NCBI RefSeq assembly: GCF_050389805.1
Contig: NZ_CP130945.1
Coordinates: 4,712,001 to 4,776,000 of the forward strand
Origin: Bacillus_BD sp050389805
Lineage (GTDB): Bacteria > Bacillota > Bacilli > Bacillales > Cytobacillaceae
Direction: 5' to 3'
DNA length: 64,000 nt
Shown: one piece after another, positions 28,346 through 37,648 of the stretch
Layout of the letters: every line of letters starts with the position of its first letter
Numbering within the stretch: the first letter of the stretch is position 1
Program-made: the position numbers and the translations under genes
The notes under the pieces: model-generated
Databases searched by the model: none
The model's input: the letters and a program-made list of their open reading frames with translations, nothing else
Told to the model about the DNA's origin: nothing

Positions 28346-29219
28346 TTATTTTTCAAGAAAAATAACATTTCTGCTTTTTATTAGTAAATCTCCTGTAGGA
28401 GAATTCTCTTGAATCCACGGAAATACCTGCTGTGCTAATTTTGAAGCTAATAACCTGTCAAAAGCCGTTGGATTAGGACCCATACAGAGAGCTTCGTCTA
28501 TTGTGACCATTTTCCAGTTTACATCAATATATGGCAATACCTCTTTATTAATTTTTTCTTCTTTTACATCTTCATTAAAAATTAAGAAAGAATACGTTTG
28601 ACCGCTTGAAAAAGTTTTCTCCCATTCACGTATTAAACGTTCAACATCCTTCTTAGCGAATCGTGGTGGAAGATAGTGTCCATTTGTAATACGAGCCACT
28701 TCTTCTAACATTTCAATCGGTGTACTTCCAGAAACTTGAATTCCAAATAATCTTGGGTTCGGATATCTTAAAGAAACAATGGTATCCTGTATTTTAAACA
28801 CCATTTCTGCTATCGCATTTCATAACGGTATCGTATCCAGCGGTTATATCAGAGCCTTCTACATCATTATGAATCGATACAGGAATGAATAGAATTTCCG
28901 CATCTATCTCCTGTTGTAAGGTTTTCTTAATATCATAGCTTTTTCCTGTACCAAACAAGATCAATTTATCAAAGCCTTGAAGGTGCTTCATCCATTCTTT
29001 GTTGACTACTCCAGATGAAGGTTGTAATTTATACGGTTGTCCACCTGGATTCGCATACCTTAAATCTTCTGAATGAAATTCAACTAGCGACAATACACCT
29101 TCTTGATTGAACTTTATCCCTGTTACTGAATGTTTATCCAATAAATCAGGCAATAATTCTTTTAAAATTAAATCTACTAACGTTGTAAATGAACTAAAGC
29201 TTAATAATCCTATTTTCAT
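28346..29219 (-). pseudogene. Phosphofructokinase-like gene split by a one-base frameshift
   Basis: Two overlapping frames (29219-28794 and 28804-28346) together make one protein of about 289 aa. The first ends soon after SIHNDVEGSDITAGYDTVMK. Removing one A from the AAA at 28818-28820 continues it as VMNAIAEMVFKIQDT into the second frame, matching the TIDND...TIGF.TA...DT region of phosphofructokinases. His replaces the usual catalytic Asp (SIHND for TIDND), and the N-terminal GGDAPG and GGDGS motifs are not evident. The family is therefore PFK-like with altered active site. The frameshift may be a real mutation, a sequence error or programmed; the site is not a classic slippery heptamer. 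Confidence 0.75.
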
Positions 29220-29231
29220 TTATTTCATCTC

Positions 29232-29921
29232 TCATTTCTGGTTACCGTACTCTAGACGATTCAAAAACAATTCTTTAACCGACTGAATTTTATCAAGATA
29301 AGTTCCTTCTTTTTGATTAAAAAGAGAGGATGTGCCCAATACATACACATTCGTTCCTCTTTCCACAAGTGCAGGAATGGTTTCTTGATTGATGTTTCCA
29401 TCCACCTCTATTAACGGTCTGGTTTCCAGCGTTTCAAATAAATGATTCAGTTCATCTATTTTTTCTAGCACATTGTAATTAAACTTTTGCCCAGCAAATC
29501 CTGGATTTACCGTCATCATTAAGATCATCGAAACCATAGATAAATAAGGTTTAATCAAATCAATGGGACTTTCTGGATTTAATGCGATAACTGGTTCAAT
29601 CCCGTAATCTTTAATTTTACGAATATCTCTCTCAACATCATCGCTTGCTTCAACATGAAAAGATATATACTTGGGTTGAATACTAGCAAACATATCAATA
29701 TATTTTGAAGGCCGCACTGTCGCTAAATGAATATCCAACGGAATGCTTGTACTTGCTTTGATTTGTTCAAGCACATAGGGTCCCATCGCCAAATTATTGA
29801 CATAAACCCCATCCATTACATCACAATGAAGCAACTCAACCCCCGCGGCTTCTAACTTCCGCAGTTCTTGATTCAAATCCAATTGGTCTGCGCACATAAT
29901 CGAGGCTGCAACGGTTTGCAC
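29232..29921 (-). CDS. rpe: Ribulose-phosphate 3-epimerase
   Basis: 229 aa. Interconverts D-ribulose 5-phosphate and D-xylulose 5-phosphate. TIM-barrel motifs: ASIMCAD, LHCDVMDGVYVNN with the catalytic Asp and metal ligands, LDIHLATVRP, and MMTVNPGFAGQKF, then EVDGNI with the second catalytic Asp. GTG start at 29921, with GAGGTG upstream. It is 12 bases from the PFK-like gene and part of the pentitol operon, where it would convert D-ribulose 5-phosphate for transketolase. Confidence 0.93.
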   Translation of the reverse strand: MQTVAASIMCADQLDLNQELRKLEAAGVELLHCDVMDGVYVNNLAMGPYVLEQIKASTSIPLDIHLATVRPSKYIDMFASIQPKYISFHVEASDDVERDIRKIKDYGIEPVIALNPESPIDLIKPYLSMVSMILMMTVNPGFAGQKFNYNVLEKIDELNHLFETLETRPLIEVDGNINQETIPALVERGTNVYVLGTSSLFNQKEGTYLDKIQSVKELFLNRLEYGNQK

Positions 29922-29971
29922 AACATCACCTCTTATTTCTCAGGATTTTTTTTGCTATGCTAATTAAAACG

Positions 29972-31021
29972 TTATTTCAAATTCACTTGAAAACTACTTT
30001 TCTTATTTTTAAAATAATCATTCAATACATCACGTAATAAATAAGGAGATTTTGGAATCGCATCTACCGTGTCTCCCGCAATATGGGTGGTGAATGTTAC
30101 GTTATCCAACTGCAGTATTTCATCATTTGTATCGATCGGTTCGGTCCAAAAAACATCTAATGCGGCCCCTGCAATTCGATGATGTTTCAAAGCATCGATT
30201 AAATCTTCTTTGTTTACTAAATCCGGTCTAGCTGTATTTATAAGGTAGCCGCTTGGTTTCATTAGATCTAGTAACCTCTTATTTACTACATTTTTATTTT
30301 CCAATGTTACTCGAGCGTGTAATGATACAATATCCGATTCGGAAAAAAGAGTCTCCACATCTACTAACTGTAGCTTTAATCCTTCTTTTTCTAAACTTTC
30401 TAGATTGGCATGGTTGCTATTTGCCAGTACTTCTACACCTAGGGCATTTAAGCGTCTAATCACCGCTTTTGAGATATTCCCCAATCCGTATATACCTACT
30501 TTCAACTGACTTAGAGTAGTTTTATAAGGGTCATTAACAAAAGTCTTCCTCCAGTTTCCTTCTAAAATGGCATGATGGGCACGGGCAATATTTCTTGTTT
30601 CAGCGAACATTAAGCCAATCGTAAAATCCGCTACAGGTTCTACATTACGAAAAACATGAAGCACCGGAATTCTTTTTTCATCACATGCTGGAATATTCAC
30701 ATTTTCCATTCCGCCCCGGCAAGTACCGATTAATTTAAGGTTGTTTGCACATTCAACCATCTTTCTTGAAACAGGAGCGTAGTGGAGTAATAGATAATCA
30801 GCCGTTTCTAGTTCCTCAAAGATTCCTTCAGGAATTTCAACGTTTTCAGGTCCCTGCGTTTCAATAATTTTTATACACTCTTGAAACTCATTTTTCTCTA
30901 AATGGGAGTACCATTCAAACTTCTTTACTTCAATAGGTTCTTCAATATCGAGCCCATAAGCAGCGTCCTCAAGAGTGTCACTACTTACCAAGCCATCTCC
31001 AATTACTACAACCTTAGCCAT
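29972..31021 (-). CDS. D-isomer 2-hydroxyacid dehydrogenase family protein
   Basis: 349 aa. NAD-binding Rossmann motif VGIYGLGNISKAV (GxGxxS variant, about 173-185). Catalytic residues of the family: Arg in HARVTL, Glu in the WTEP stretch, and His in FTTHIAGD. Similar to phosphoglycerate dehydrogenase-like proteins. Its substrate in a pentitol operon is unclear; a hydroxy acid or phosphorylated sugar acid is possible. It follows an intergenic hairpin and precedes rpe by 50 bases. Confidence 0.82.
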   Translation of the reverse strand: MAKVVVIGDGLVSSDTLEDAAYGLDIEEPIEVKKFEWYSHLEKNEFQECIKIIETQGPENVEIPEGIFEELETADYLLLHYAPVSRKMVECANNLKLIGTCRGGMENVNIPACDEKRIPVLHVFRNVEPVADFTIGLMFAETRNIARAHHAILEGNWRKTFVNDPYKTTLSQLKVGIYGLGNISKAVIRRLNALGVEVLANSNHANLESLEKEGLKLQLVDVETLFSESDIVSLHARVTLENKNVVNKRLLDLMKPSGYLINTARPDLVNKEDLIDALKHHRIAGAALDVFWTEPIDTNDEILQLDNVTFTTHIAGDTVDAIPKSPYLLRDVLNDYFKNKKSSFQVNLK

Positions 31022-31083
31022 TTTGGAACACTCCTTCTTGTAAACAGTGGTTACAATCTAGCATTTGAAAGATATAAAAAAAG

Positions 31084-31130
31084 AAGAACTTTTTCCAGAT
31101 ATACCTTGTATAACATGGAAAAAGGTTCTT
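31084..31130 (-). terminator. Internal terminator or attenuator in the pentitol operon
   Basis: On the minus strand AAGAACCTTTTTCCA pairs with TGGAAAAAGTTCTT across an 18-base loop, then CTTTTTTT. It lies in a 256-base gap between the AraD-type epimerase and the hydroxyacid dehydrogenase. It could reduce expression of the distal genes or separate two transcripts. The rest of the gap (31131-31277) shows nothing clear. Confidence 0.7.
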
Positions 31131-31277
31131 CAGATCTGGATTAAAACAGAGAAAACAAATGATGTTTTTCAAGTTTACTCATTTTCATTTCGTAAGAAAG
31201 CCATAAACTCATGAACTTACGAGATAACTAAAAAATGAGTTTAATCGTTATAGTATCCCCTGCCTTAATCACATTCA

Positions 31278-31985
31278 TTATTTAACTAATACTTTTTGTC
31301 CGTAATAAGCATTTTTTCCATGCTTTCTTAAATAGTGTTTATCTAGTAAGTTCTGATCCATTGAAGGAATTTTTGGTGACAAATGAAGGGTATTAAAGTT
31401 CATTTTACAAACTTCTTCTAAGACAACCGCGTTTTCAAGTGCCTTCTTTGCATTTTTCCCCCATACAAATGGACCATGACTGTATACAAGAGCAGCTGGA
31501 ACTGCATTCGGATCAATCCCACGTTCTTTAAAGGTCTCCACAATGAGATTTCCTGTTTCTAATTCATAATCGGATTCAATTTCTTCTTTCGTTAAGTTAC
31601 GAGTACATGGAACCGTACCATAAAATGTATCAGCATGTGTTGTTCCTAGTGCTGGTAAATCTCTAGTTGCTTGTGACCAGCTCGTTGCCCAAGTTGAATG
31701 GGTGTGAACAACACCACCAATATCAGGGAAATTTTTATATAATACAAGATGAGTTTTTGTATCTGAAGACGGGTTTAAATCACCTTCTACAATATTTCCA
31801 TCTAAGTCGACTACCACTAAGTCTTTAGCAGTAAGTTTATCGTATTCGATTCCACTTGGTTTAATAACCACTAAACCACTTTCACGATCAATACCACTAA
31901 CATTTCCCCAAGTAAAAGTAACTAAGTCATATTTTGGTAAACCAAGGTTTGCTTCTAATACTTCTTCTTTCAATTTTTCTAGCAT
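31278..31985 (-). CDS. L-ribulose-5-phosphate 4-epimerase family (AraD-type)
   Basis: 235 aa. Class II aldolase/AraD fold. Motifs: TWGNVSG (phosphate loop), IKPSGI, SSDTKTHLVLY, and the zinc site VVHTHSTWATS plus YSHGPFVWG. It would convert L-ribulose 5-phosphate to D-xylulose 5-phosphate, as AraD, SgbE and UlaF do. The substrate form depends on which pentitol is used. AGGAGTGATATC precedes the ATG. It lies 50 bases after the polyol phosphate dehydrogenase. Confidence 0.88.
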   Translation of the reverse strand: MLEKLKEEVLEANLGLPKYDLVTFTWGNVSGIDRESGLVVIKPSGIEYDKLTAKDLVVVDLDGNIVEGDLNPSSDTKTHLVLYKNFPDIGGVVHTHSTWATSWSQATRDLPALGTTHADTFYGTVPCTRNLTKEEIESDYELETGNLIVETFKERGIDPNAVPAALVYSHGPFVWGKNAKKALENAVVLEEVCKMNFNTLHLSPKIPSMDQNLLDKHYLRKHGKNAYYGQKVLVK

Positions 31986-32035
31986 GATATCACTCCTATC
32001 CTATCCTTATCATAAAATAACAGTCTATAAACCAA

Positions 32036-33091
32036 TTATTCCTCCGGAGAAACTAGAACTTTATTGAATTTCAATGTTCGGTCAGCCATCCCTTTTAGAT
32101 ATTCGCCAACCTCTTCAAGTGTAATTTTATGAGAAAGCATTTCTTTAAATTTAATCTGTCCACTAGTCATGTAATCAAGAGTAGCCTTCCAAGCCAAACC
32201 AGGATAAGGAGGTGTGTATGAATTCCAAGAACCTACAACTGAAATTTCTCCACGCATTAGGTGGTCCATGGTTTCTTCTTTTAAATCCAACCCTTTATGA
32301 GTGATTCCAATAAAAACAACGCGTCCTCTTTTCTTTGCTGCTAAAATAGATTGTTGTTGGGTAAACACGTTACCTGCAGTTTCGGCAACTACATCTGCAC
32401 CACCGTTGGTAATTTCTCTAATGGTTGCAACGGGATCAACATTTTTAGAATTGATCGTAATATCAGCACCAAGTTCTTTTGCCAATTCTAACTTGTCATC
32501 AAAAATGTCTACGGCAATGACAGTAGATGCTCCAAAGATTTTTGCCCATTGTAATGTTAATTGTCCGATTGCACCACAACCCATTACAACTACTGTTTCA
32601 CCAGGTTGAATGTTCGCTTTTTGCAAACCATGGTAACCGATTGCTGCAGGCTCAATTCCAGCCGCTGTTTCAAAATCTAAGCTATCAGCTATTTTTAATA
32701 CGTGATTTTTTGGTACTTTTACGTATTCCGCAAACGCTCCGTTGCTACCTGTACCAATAATGTTATAATCATCACATAAACCATAATTTCCTGCTTTACA
32801 ATATTGACATTCTCCACATGGTACTAATGGTGCTACACAAACACGATCTTTTCGTTGAAATTCGGTTACGTTTGCCCCAACTTCAGCTACTTCTCCTGAA
32901 AATTCATGACCCAGAATAAGAGGATATAAACGAGCACCGCTAATCATAGAACGAGGTACGTCCGAACCACAAATTCCTGCAAACTTTACTTTAATAAGAA
33001 CTTCATCTTCATTAATTTGAGGAATATCAACTATTTCTTGAGTTACATTACCTAGTGAGTGCAAAACCGCTGCTTTCATTTTTCCTTCCAT
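32036..33091 (-). CDS. Zinc-dependent polyol-phosphate dehydrogenase (GatD-like)
   Basis: 351 aa medium-chain dehydrogenase. Catalytic zinc ligands in FAGICGSDVPR and LGHEFSGEV; structural zinc cysteines in CGECQYCKAGNYGLC; NAD motif VMGCGAIGQL. Closest by eye to galactitol-1-phosphate 5-dehydrogenase and arabitol-phosphate dehydrogenase. Placed after a GatC-type IIC and before pentulose-phosphate epimerases, it probably oxidises a pentitol phosphate to a pentulose phosphate. ATG 33091 follows AGAGGCG; MKAAVL at 33079 is an alternative. Confidence 0.88.
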   Translation of the reverse strand: MEGKMKAAVLHSLGNVTQEIVDIPQINEDEVLIKVKFAGICGSDVPRSMISGARLYPLILGHEFSGEVAEVGANVTEFQRKDRVCVAPLVPCGECQYCKAGNYGLCDDYNIIGTGSNGAFAEYVKVPKNHVLKIADSLDFETAAGIEPAAIGYHGLQKANIQPGETVVVMGCGAIGQLTLQWAKIFGASTVIAVDIFDDKLELAKELGADITINSKNVDPVATIREITNGGADVVAETAGNVFTQQQSILAAKKRGRVVFIGITHKGLDLKEETMDHLMRGEISVVGSWNSYTPPYPGLAWKATLDYMTSGQIKFKEMLSHKITLEEVGEYLKGMADRTLKFNKVLVSPEE

Positions 33092-33189
33092 TATTTTCGC
33101 CTCTTTTTAATACTTTTTTATATGGTTATCTTTTTATTTTTGGTATACTAACAATGTCTTTTATTTTTTTAAATGATCGTTTGGATCAG

Positions 33190-33218
33190 TGGCGGAATCG
33201 AATTCATTCGAACCGCCA
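33190..33218. repeat. Hairpin between IIC and dehydrogenase genes
   Basis: Stem TGGCGG/CCGCCA with inner AATCGAAT/ATTCGAA pairing, 6 bases after the IIC stop. On the minus strand it lacks a T run, so it is more likely an RNA-stabilising or processing hairpin than a terminator of the operon. Confidence 0.55.
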
Positions 33219-33223
33219 TTTTT

Positions 33224-34645
33224 TTAGGCTACTTGTTGCCCAGTTTCTAATGAGTTGTTCTTTGCTGCTTGACGATCAAGGTAATCGTAGAACGCCTTTT
33301 TGTTCTTTCTGAATAAGAACCACATTACTAAGTAAGCAACAATTGCAACTGTAATCCAAAGTGGACTTGCTGTTAAGAATGCAAAGAAAATTAATGATGC
33401 TAATGGTTTAGATAAGATGTTGAAGCTAGTGATTAATAGTGCGCCAGCTGGTAGTGCAATCCCTACATCCATTGCCACTTCCGTGAATAATGGAGCTGTA
33501 GCTGTACATACATATAAACCGATACTGAACCAAATAACACCGTTTACAATTACTTTCGCCATATTTCCATTTGTTAAAGCAACAAGACCTTGTATCATGA
33601 ATGGAAGTGCAACTAAGTCTATAACCGGGATTACTTCATTTCCTGGTAAGATGAATGCCATTAATACCATGATTGGGATTAATAAAAGACCTGCTGTTAA
33701 TGTTGCCGGTTCACCGAAACCTGCAGCATCGTTGATTCCTAAGAACCATTCACGACCTGAACCTTTCTCTCTTTTTGCAGTCGATTTTCTTGCCGCATCT
33801 GTGATAGGAGTAAAGGCATTAGCAAAAAGCCCAGCAATTTTAGGGAAAATCGCCATAACAGCGGCAGTTGCGATACCAACGGTTAAGATAGAGCCCCATG
33901 ATGATATCGCGCCTAAATTTGTAATATTACCGATTAAGCCGATAAGTGATCCAATAAAGAATCCTAGAACGGTAGGTTCACCGAATAACCCTAGTTTCTT
34001 TTGTAATGTTTCTGGGTTTAATTTAATTTTGTTGAAACCGATTGCATTTAACACCGGATCCATAATTAGACCGAACATAGCTGGCTCAATATTATGCATA
34101 CCTACGATCGTAGTATTTGGATATCCATAATAAGTTGACCATCTTCTTGCAATAATTTCGGAGTTTAAAAGAGAATACATATTTAATAGAATCATACAGC
34201 CAAGAGCTAAAGCCATATTACCCGTTACTACATACACCATTGAACCCCATACACAGTATGAATAGTTATTCCATAGATCAGATGGTTGGAATACATCTGT
34301 CCATTTTACTAAGAATAGTACAGTTTGTAAGATAATCCCTACTGCTAGGAAAAGCATACCCGGTTGAGTAGAGTATCCAACAATCGATGTTGCCTGCCAA
34401 CCTACGTCAAAGGCAGGTAGATTGATGCCTGTATTGTCTACCATACTTTGAATAACTGGAGAAATAATTGGTGTAAAGGAGTTAATAACTAATGTAAAAC
34501 CCTGTAAACCAATACCAGCTGTTAAACCAGACATCAACGCCTTTTTAAAAGGTACTTTTAAAATCATTGCAATTACAATAATGATAACTGGAACTAATAT
34601 TGCTGCTCCAAACGCATTGAATATGGATTGAAGTGTTTCTAACAT
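33224..34645 (-). CDS. PTS galactitol-family transporter, IIC component
   Basis: 473 aa with about 11-12 membrane helices. GatC/SgcC family. Recognised by its overall pattern and conserved loops such as the GMHNIEPAMFGLIMDPVLNAIG region and NDAAGFGEPATLTAGLLL. It is the membrane channel that takes up a polyol while IIB phosphorylates it. GGGGGGA precedes the start. IIA and IIB are the two genes upstream. The neighbouring enzymes point to a pentitol rather than galactitol, since no tagatose-pathway gene is present. Confidence 0.9.
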   Translation of the reverse strand: MLETLQSIFNAFGAAILVPVIIIVIAMILKVPFKKALMSGLTAGIGLQGFTLVINSFTPIISPVIQSMVDNTGINLPAFDVGWQATSIVGYSTQPGMLFLAVGIILQTVLFLVKWTDVFQPSDLWNNYSYCVWGSMVYVVTGNMALALGCMILLNMYSLLNSEIIARRWSTYYGYPNTTIVGMHNIEPAMFGLIMDPVLNAIGFNKIKLNPETLQKKLGLFGEPTVLGFFIGSLIGLIGNITNLGAISSWGSILTVGIATAAVMAIFPKIAGLFANAFTPITDAARKSTAKREKGSGREWFLGINDAAGFGEPATLTAGLLLIPIMVLMAFILPGNEVIPVIDLVALPFMIQGLVALTNGNMAKVIVNGVIWFSIGLYVCTATAPLFTEVAMDVGIALPAGALLITSFNILSKPLASLIFFAFLTASPLWITVAIVAYLVMWFLFRKNKKAFYDYLDRQAAKNNSLETGQQVA

Positions 34646-34674
34646 AATGGGTCCCCCCGAGTTATTTTATTTTT

Positions 34675-34974
34675 TTATGCTAAAGATTTTAATGTTTCTT
34701 CTACTTCATCAAAAAATTCTTCTTCGCCAATACCTGTTAAGCAACTGATTGAGCTGATTTTAGGAATTCCGTAATCACCTGCTGGAAGTGGACTCGTGTG
34801 AACAACTAAATCGTATCCTCCACCTTGAATAAGGCTTAAAGCTTCAGTAGGTTTTCCTGTATTTGTTGTAATCGTAATCCCTCTGTCAGCCATTTCCTCT
34901 TTTACCTTTCCAGCTACCATTGTCGATGTTACAGTACCTGAGCCACAAATCGATAATACTTTAAATGATTTCAT
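34675..34974 (-). CDS. PTS galactitol-family transporter, IIB component
   Basis: 99 aa. The phosphocysteine loop CGSGTVTSTM (C10) near the N-terminus is the site phosphorylated by IIA. Length and fold match GatB. GGAGGAAA precedes the ATG. It lies 32 bases after IIA and 29 bases before IIC. Confidence 0.9.
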   Translation of the reverse strand: MKSFKVLSICGSGTVTSTMVAGKVKEEMADRGITITTNTGKPTEALSLIQGGGYDLVVHTSPLPAGDYGIPKISSISCLTGIGEEEFFDEVEETLKSLA

Positions 34975-35006
34975 GTTAAATTTCCTCCTATAATGAATAT
35001 TATTTT

Positions 35007-35450
35007 TTAAGCCATAACAAGGTTAAGAATGCGTTCGCAATCGCTTTCAGTTTTAGCTTCTTTAATCTTTTCCAAGCGTTCTTTATCCTTGAAAATGGAC
35101 ATTAAGGCACTTAATAGTTCAGTCTGCTCTTTTGGTTTTGTTACACCCAGAAGAAAGACAATATCCACATCTGCTTCTTGAGACGGATCTTCCATTAAAT
35201 TGAATTTAACTGGTTGATCTAAAGTGGCAACGGCCATTACGGTTTCGTTCACGTGCTGCATATCTGTATGTGGAATGGCTACATTCAGACTTCCTGTCTT
35301 TAAACCTGTAGGTAATACACTTTCTCTTTCTAATACAGCATCAACATAAGAATCCTTAACATAACCAGCTTCATTCAATTGATTTCCTAATGTTTCAATA
35401 ACTTCTTGATAATGAGTTGCTTTTAAACCAAGATGGAAAACGGTTTTCAA
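35007..35450 (-). CDS. PTS transporter, IIA component (fructose/mannitol/GatA type)
   Basis: 147 aa. The active histidine is in VAIPHTD, as in GatA/FruA-type IIA domains. A TTG start at 35450 is chosen because AGGGGGTG lies 8 bases upstream; a TTG further upstream at 35471 would start before that site. It accepts phosphate from HPr and passes it to IIB Cys10. It lies 46 bases after the regulator gene, so regulator and transporter are probably on one transcript. Confidence 0.88.
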   Translation of the reverse strand: MKTVFHLGLKATHYQEVIETLGNQLNEAGYVKDSYVDAVLERESVLPTGLKTGSLNVAIPHTDMQHVNETVMAVATLDQPVKFNLMEDPSQEADVDIVFLLGVTKPKEQTELLSALMSIFKDKERLEKIKEAKTESDCERILNLVMA

Positions 35451-35496
35451 TGTTGATTCACCCCCTCTCAATTTTTTACATTTAGAATATTATTGT

Positions 35497-37563
35497 CTAA
35501 TCAATCGAATATAAATTAATAATTTTACTAACTTCTTTTATGGAATTAGCTTTAACTAATTTATTTAGATCCTCACCAGATCCCGCTAATTTCATTAATT
35601 GCATTAAGGCGTGTATATGCTCATGTTTGTCTTTTGTTGCAATGACGACGATTATATTTATTCTATGGTCCCCACCATATGAAACACCTTCTTTTATTCG
35701 TAGTAAACTCATTCCAACCTCGTTTACCCCGTCTTCTGGTGCTGCATGTGGAATAGCAACATTTGGACCAATGACAATGTATGAGTCCTGCAAACTATAT
35801 TGAACCATAGCGTCTATATATCTTGGTTCTACCTTTTTACTATGAACTAAAGGCTGAGCACAAATTCTAACTGCTTCTTCCCAAGATTCTATCCGATTAA
35901 CTAGTTTGATATTTTCAGGAGTCAACAATTCATTTAGTGGAATTTTTTGATCTTTATTGCGTTGATGAGCAACGGCTTTATTATCATCTCGATTTAAGTA
36001 TTTCATTAACTCTTTTGATAAAGCCCTTTCATCTTTAATGTCAGCAAAGTTTGAAATGATTCGAATGAGTTGCTGCTCATCAATATCATTCGGTACATAG
36101 CCATGTACCGCCAACATAACCTGTTTTCTTAATCGAACCTTTTCTTCTCTACCTAGAAAAACCTTCGTAACAAATAGTTTTTTATCGGTTTCAATATAAG
36201 TTGGGGAGAAAACGATATCATAATCTAATGGATAGTTGATAAATTCACGGACGGATAAGGAATCAAGAAATACAAACTCTGGAAATAATTCACTTAATTC
36301 ATTGAACATGAGTTTGGATACCGAAACGCCTTGTGGACAAACCACCACCGCTTTTACCTTCCGAATAATACTTTCACCCTGTTTTTTCATCCAGCCACCA
36401 ATGAGCATCGTTATAAACATCAGTTCATTATCAGGTATTTCTCTTCCAATTACCTTTTCCAAAGGTGAGGATGACTGTTTAACAAGATGATGGATCGCCT
36501 TCATATCCTCACTAAGGACACCTTGTAAATAAATTTTATCAGTCAACTGATATTTAATTCGATAATAGGCTGGCTTAATATGTTGCAACAATTTGTCTAA
36601 CAGTTGTTCTCGATTATCAAAATAGATACATGCGCTTTTTTCAAATTGCCGTAGCATTTTATCTATAGCAGGTACTAGATTAGGAATCGCTTCTTCTTCT
36701 GACATAAAAACAGATGAAAATACATTCGTTGTTAAAAGGTGTAAGGTGATAAATAAACGCTCTGTTTCTGGAATATCCTCGAGATCATATAAAATCTCTT
36801 CAGTTGCCTGATATTCATTCGTATCAGAAAGTACCTCATATTCAATCGGGAAAGAATCTATGACATTGCCTCTTTTAATTCGCCTTAAAATCAAAATTAA
36901 TATGAAAGGCATCACAGCTAACTTTTCATCAATAAATTTAAGACTTAACTTATCTTCAACCTTTTCTACTCGCTTTGAGAATTCTTTTAGTTCTTGTTCT
37001 TGAATACCGGCAATTGCAATAAGTCTTTTTTCACCTGCGTTTTCTTGGAGCATCGTATTAATTAAACTAATTAGTAGTTTCCTAATTTGTAATTCTTTAC
37101 CTTCTATTAAATATCCGTTCTTTCTTGAATAACGAATAATTAACCCGTAATCATTTAATAAGATTTGTGCATGCTTTAGATCACTAAGTATGGTATTTTT
37201 ACTAACCTTAAAATAGGAGGTAAAATGATTTAATGACAATTCCTCCTGGGAGAATAAGATAATTGAAAGAATAAGATTTATTCGCTGCTCTTCAGTGAAA
37301 ACAACTTGTTCTTCCGACATTTCAAAGCCATCAGACACCACATTATATTTCTCAAAAACAGCCTGATTAATAATAAAATGTCCCTGTCTTGTTCTCTCGA
37401 TTACAGGAAGGTTGTTGAGCAAAAGATATTCGTTAATTTTATTGATGCTATATCCAAGTTGCCTTCGGGTTAATTGATGTGTTTCTTCAAGTTCCTTACT
37501 TGTAATACTAGGATTACCAATCAACTCACTTAAAATGAATTTATCTCTATTATTAAGATCCAA
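35497..37563 (-). CDS. PRD-containing transcriptional activator with EIIB- and EIIA-like domains
   Basis: 688 aa, MtlR/LicR-type. N-terminal HTH (about 1-70, TSKELEETHQLTRRQLGYSI), a second Mga-type HTH (about 95-165, FKVSKNTILSDLKHA), two PTS regulation domains (about 190-400), an EIIB-like domain with Cys in VVVCPQGVSVSKL (about 410-490), and an EIIA-like domain with the histidine in VAIPHAAPEDG (about 545-688). Phosphorylation by HPr and the IIB of this system would tune its activity. It is first in the pentitol operon; an inverted repeat about 140-180 bases upstream is a candidate operator. Confidence 0.9.
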   Translation of the reverse strand: MDLNNRDKFILSELIGNPSITSKELEETHQLTRRQLGYSINKINEYLLLNNLPVIERTRQGHFIINQAVFEKYNVVSDGFEMSEEQVVFTEEQRINLILSIILFSQEELSLNHFTSYFKVSKNTILSDLKHAQILLNDYGLIIRYSRKNGYLIEGKELQIRKLLISLINTMLQENAGEKRLIAIAGIQEQELKEFSKRVEKVEDKLSLKFIDEKLAVMPFILILILRRIKRGNVIDSFPIEYEVLSDTNEYQATEEILYDLEDIPETERLFITLHLLTTNVFSSVFMSEEEAIPNLVPAIDKMLRQFEKSACIYFDNREQLLDKLLQHIKPAYYRIKYQLTDKIYLQGVLSEDMKAIHHLVKQSSSPLEKVIGREIPDNELMFITMLIGGWMKKQGESIIRKVKAVVVCPQGVSVSKLMFNELSELFPEFVFLDSLSVREFINYPLDYDIVFSPTYIETDKKLFVTKVFLGREEKVRLRKQVMLAVHGYVPNDIDEQQLIRIISNFADIKDERALSKELMKYLNRDDNKAVAHQRNKDQKIPLNELLTPENIKLVNRIESWEEAVRICAQPLVHSKKVEPRYIDAMVQYSLQDSYIVIGPNVAIPHAAPEDGVNEVGMSLLRIKEGVSYGGDHRINIIVVIATKDKHEHIHALMQLMKLAGSGEDLNKLVKANSIKEVSKIINLYSID

Positions 37564-37648
37564 TTGATTGCCTCCCTCCTACAATTAAAGTATATAGCTA
37601 ATCTTTCAAAAATTGTATGCGTTTCCATCTAAAAGAATTGGACATTTG

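Noticed and set aside
28818..28823. Programmed ribosomal frameshift site in the PFK-like gene
   Set aside because: No classic slippery heptamer or +1 stop context is visible; recorded as mutation or sequence error instead.
33417..34130. 237-codon frame antisense to the PTS IIC gene
   Set aside because: Shadow of a strongly recognisable membrane protein; composition is that of a reverse frame.
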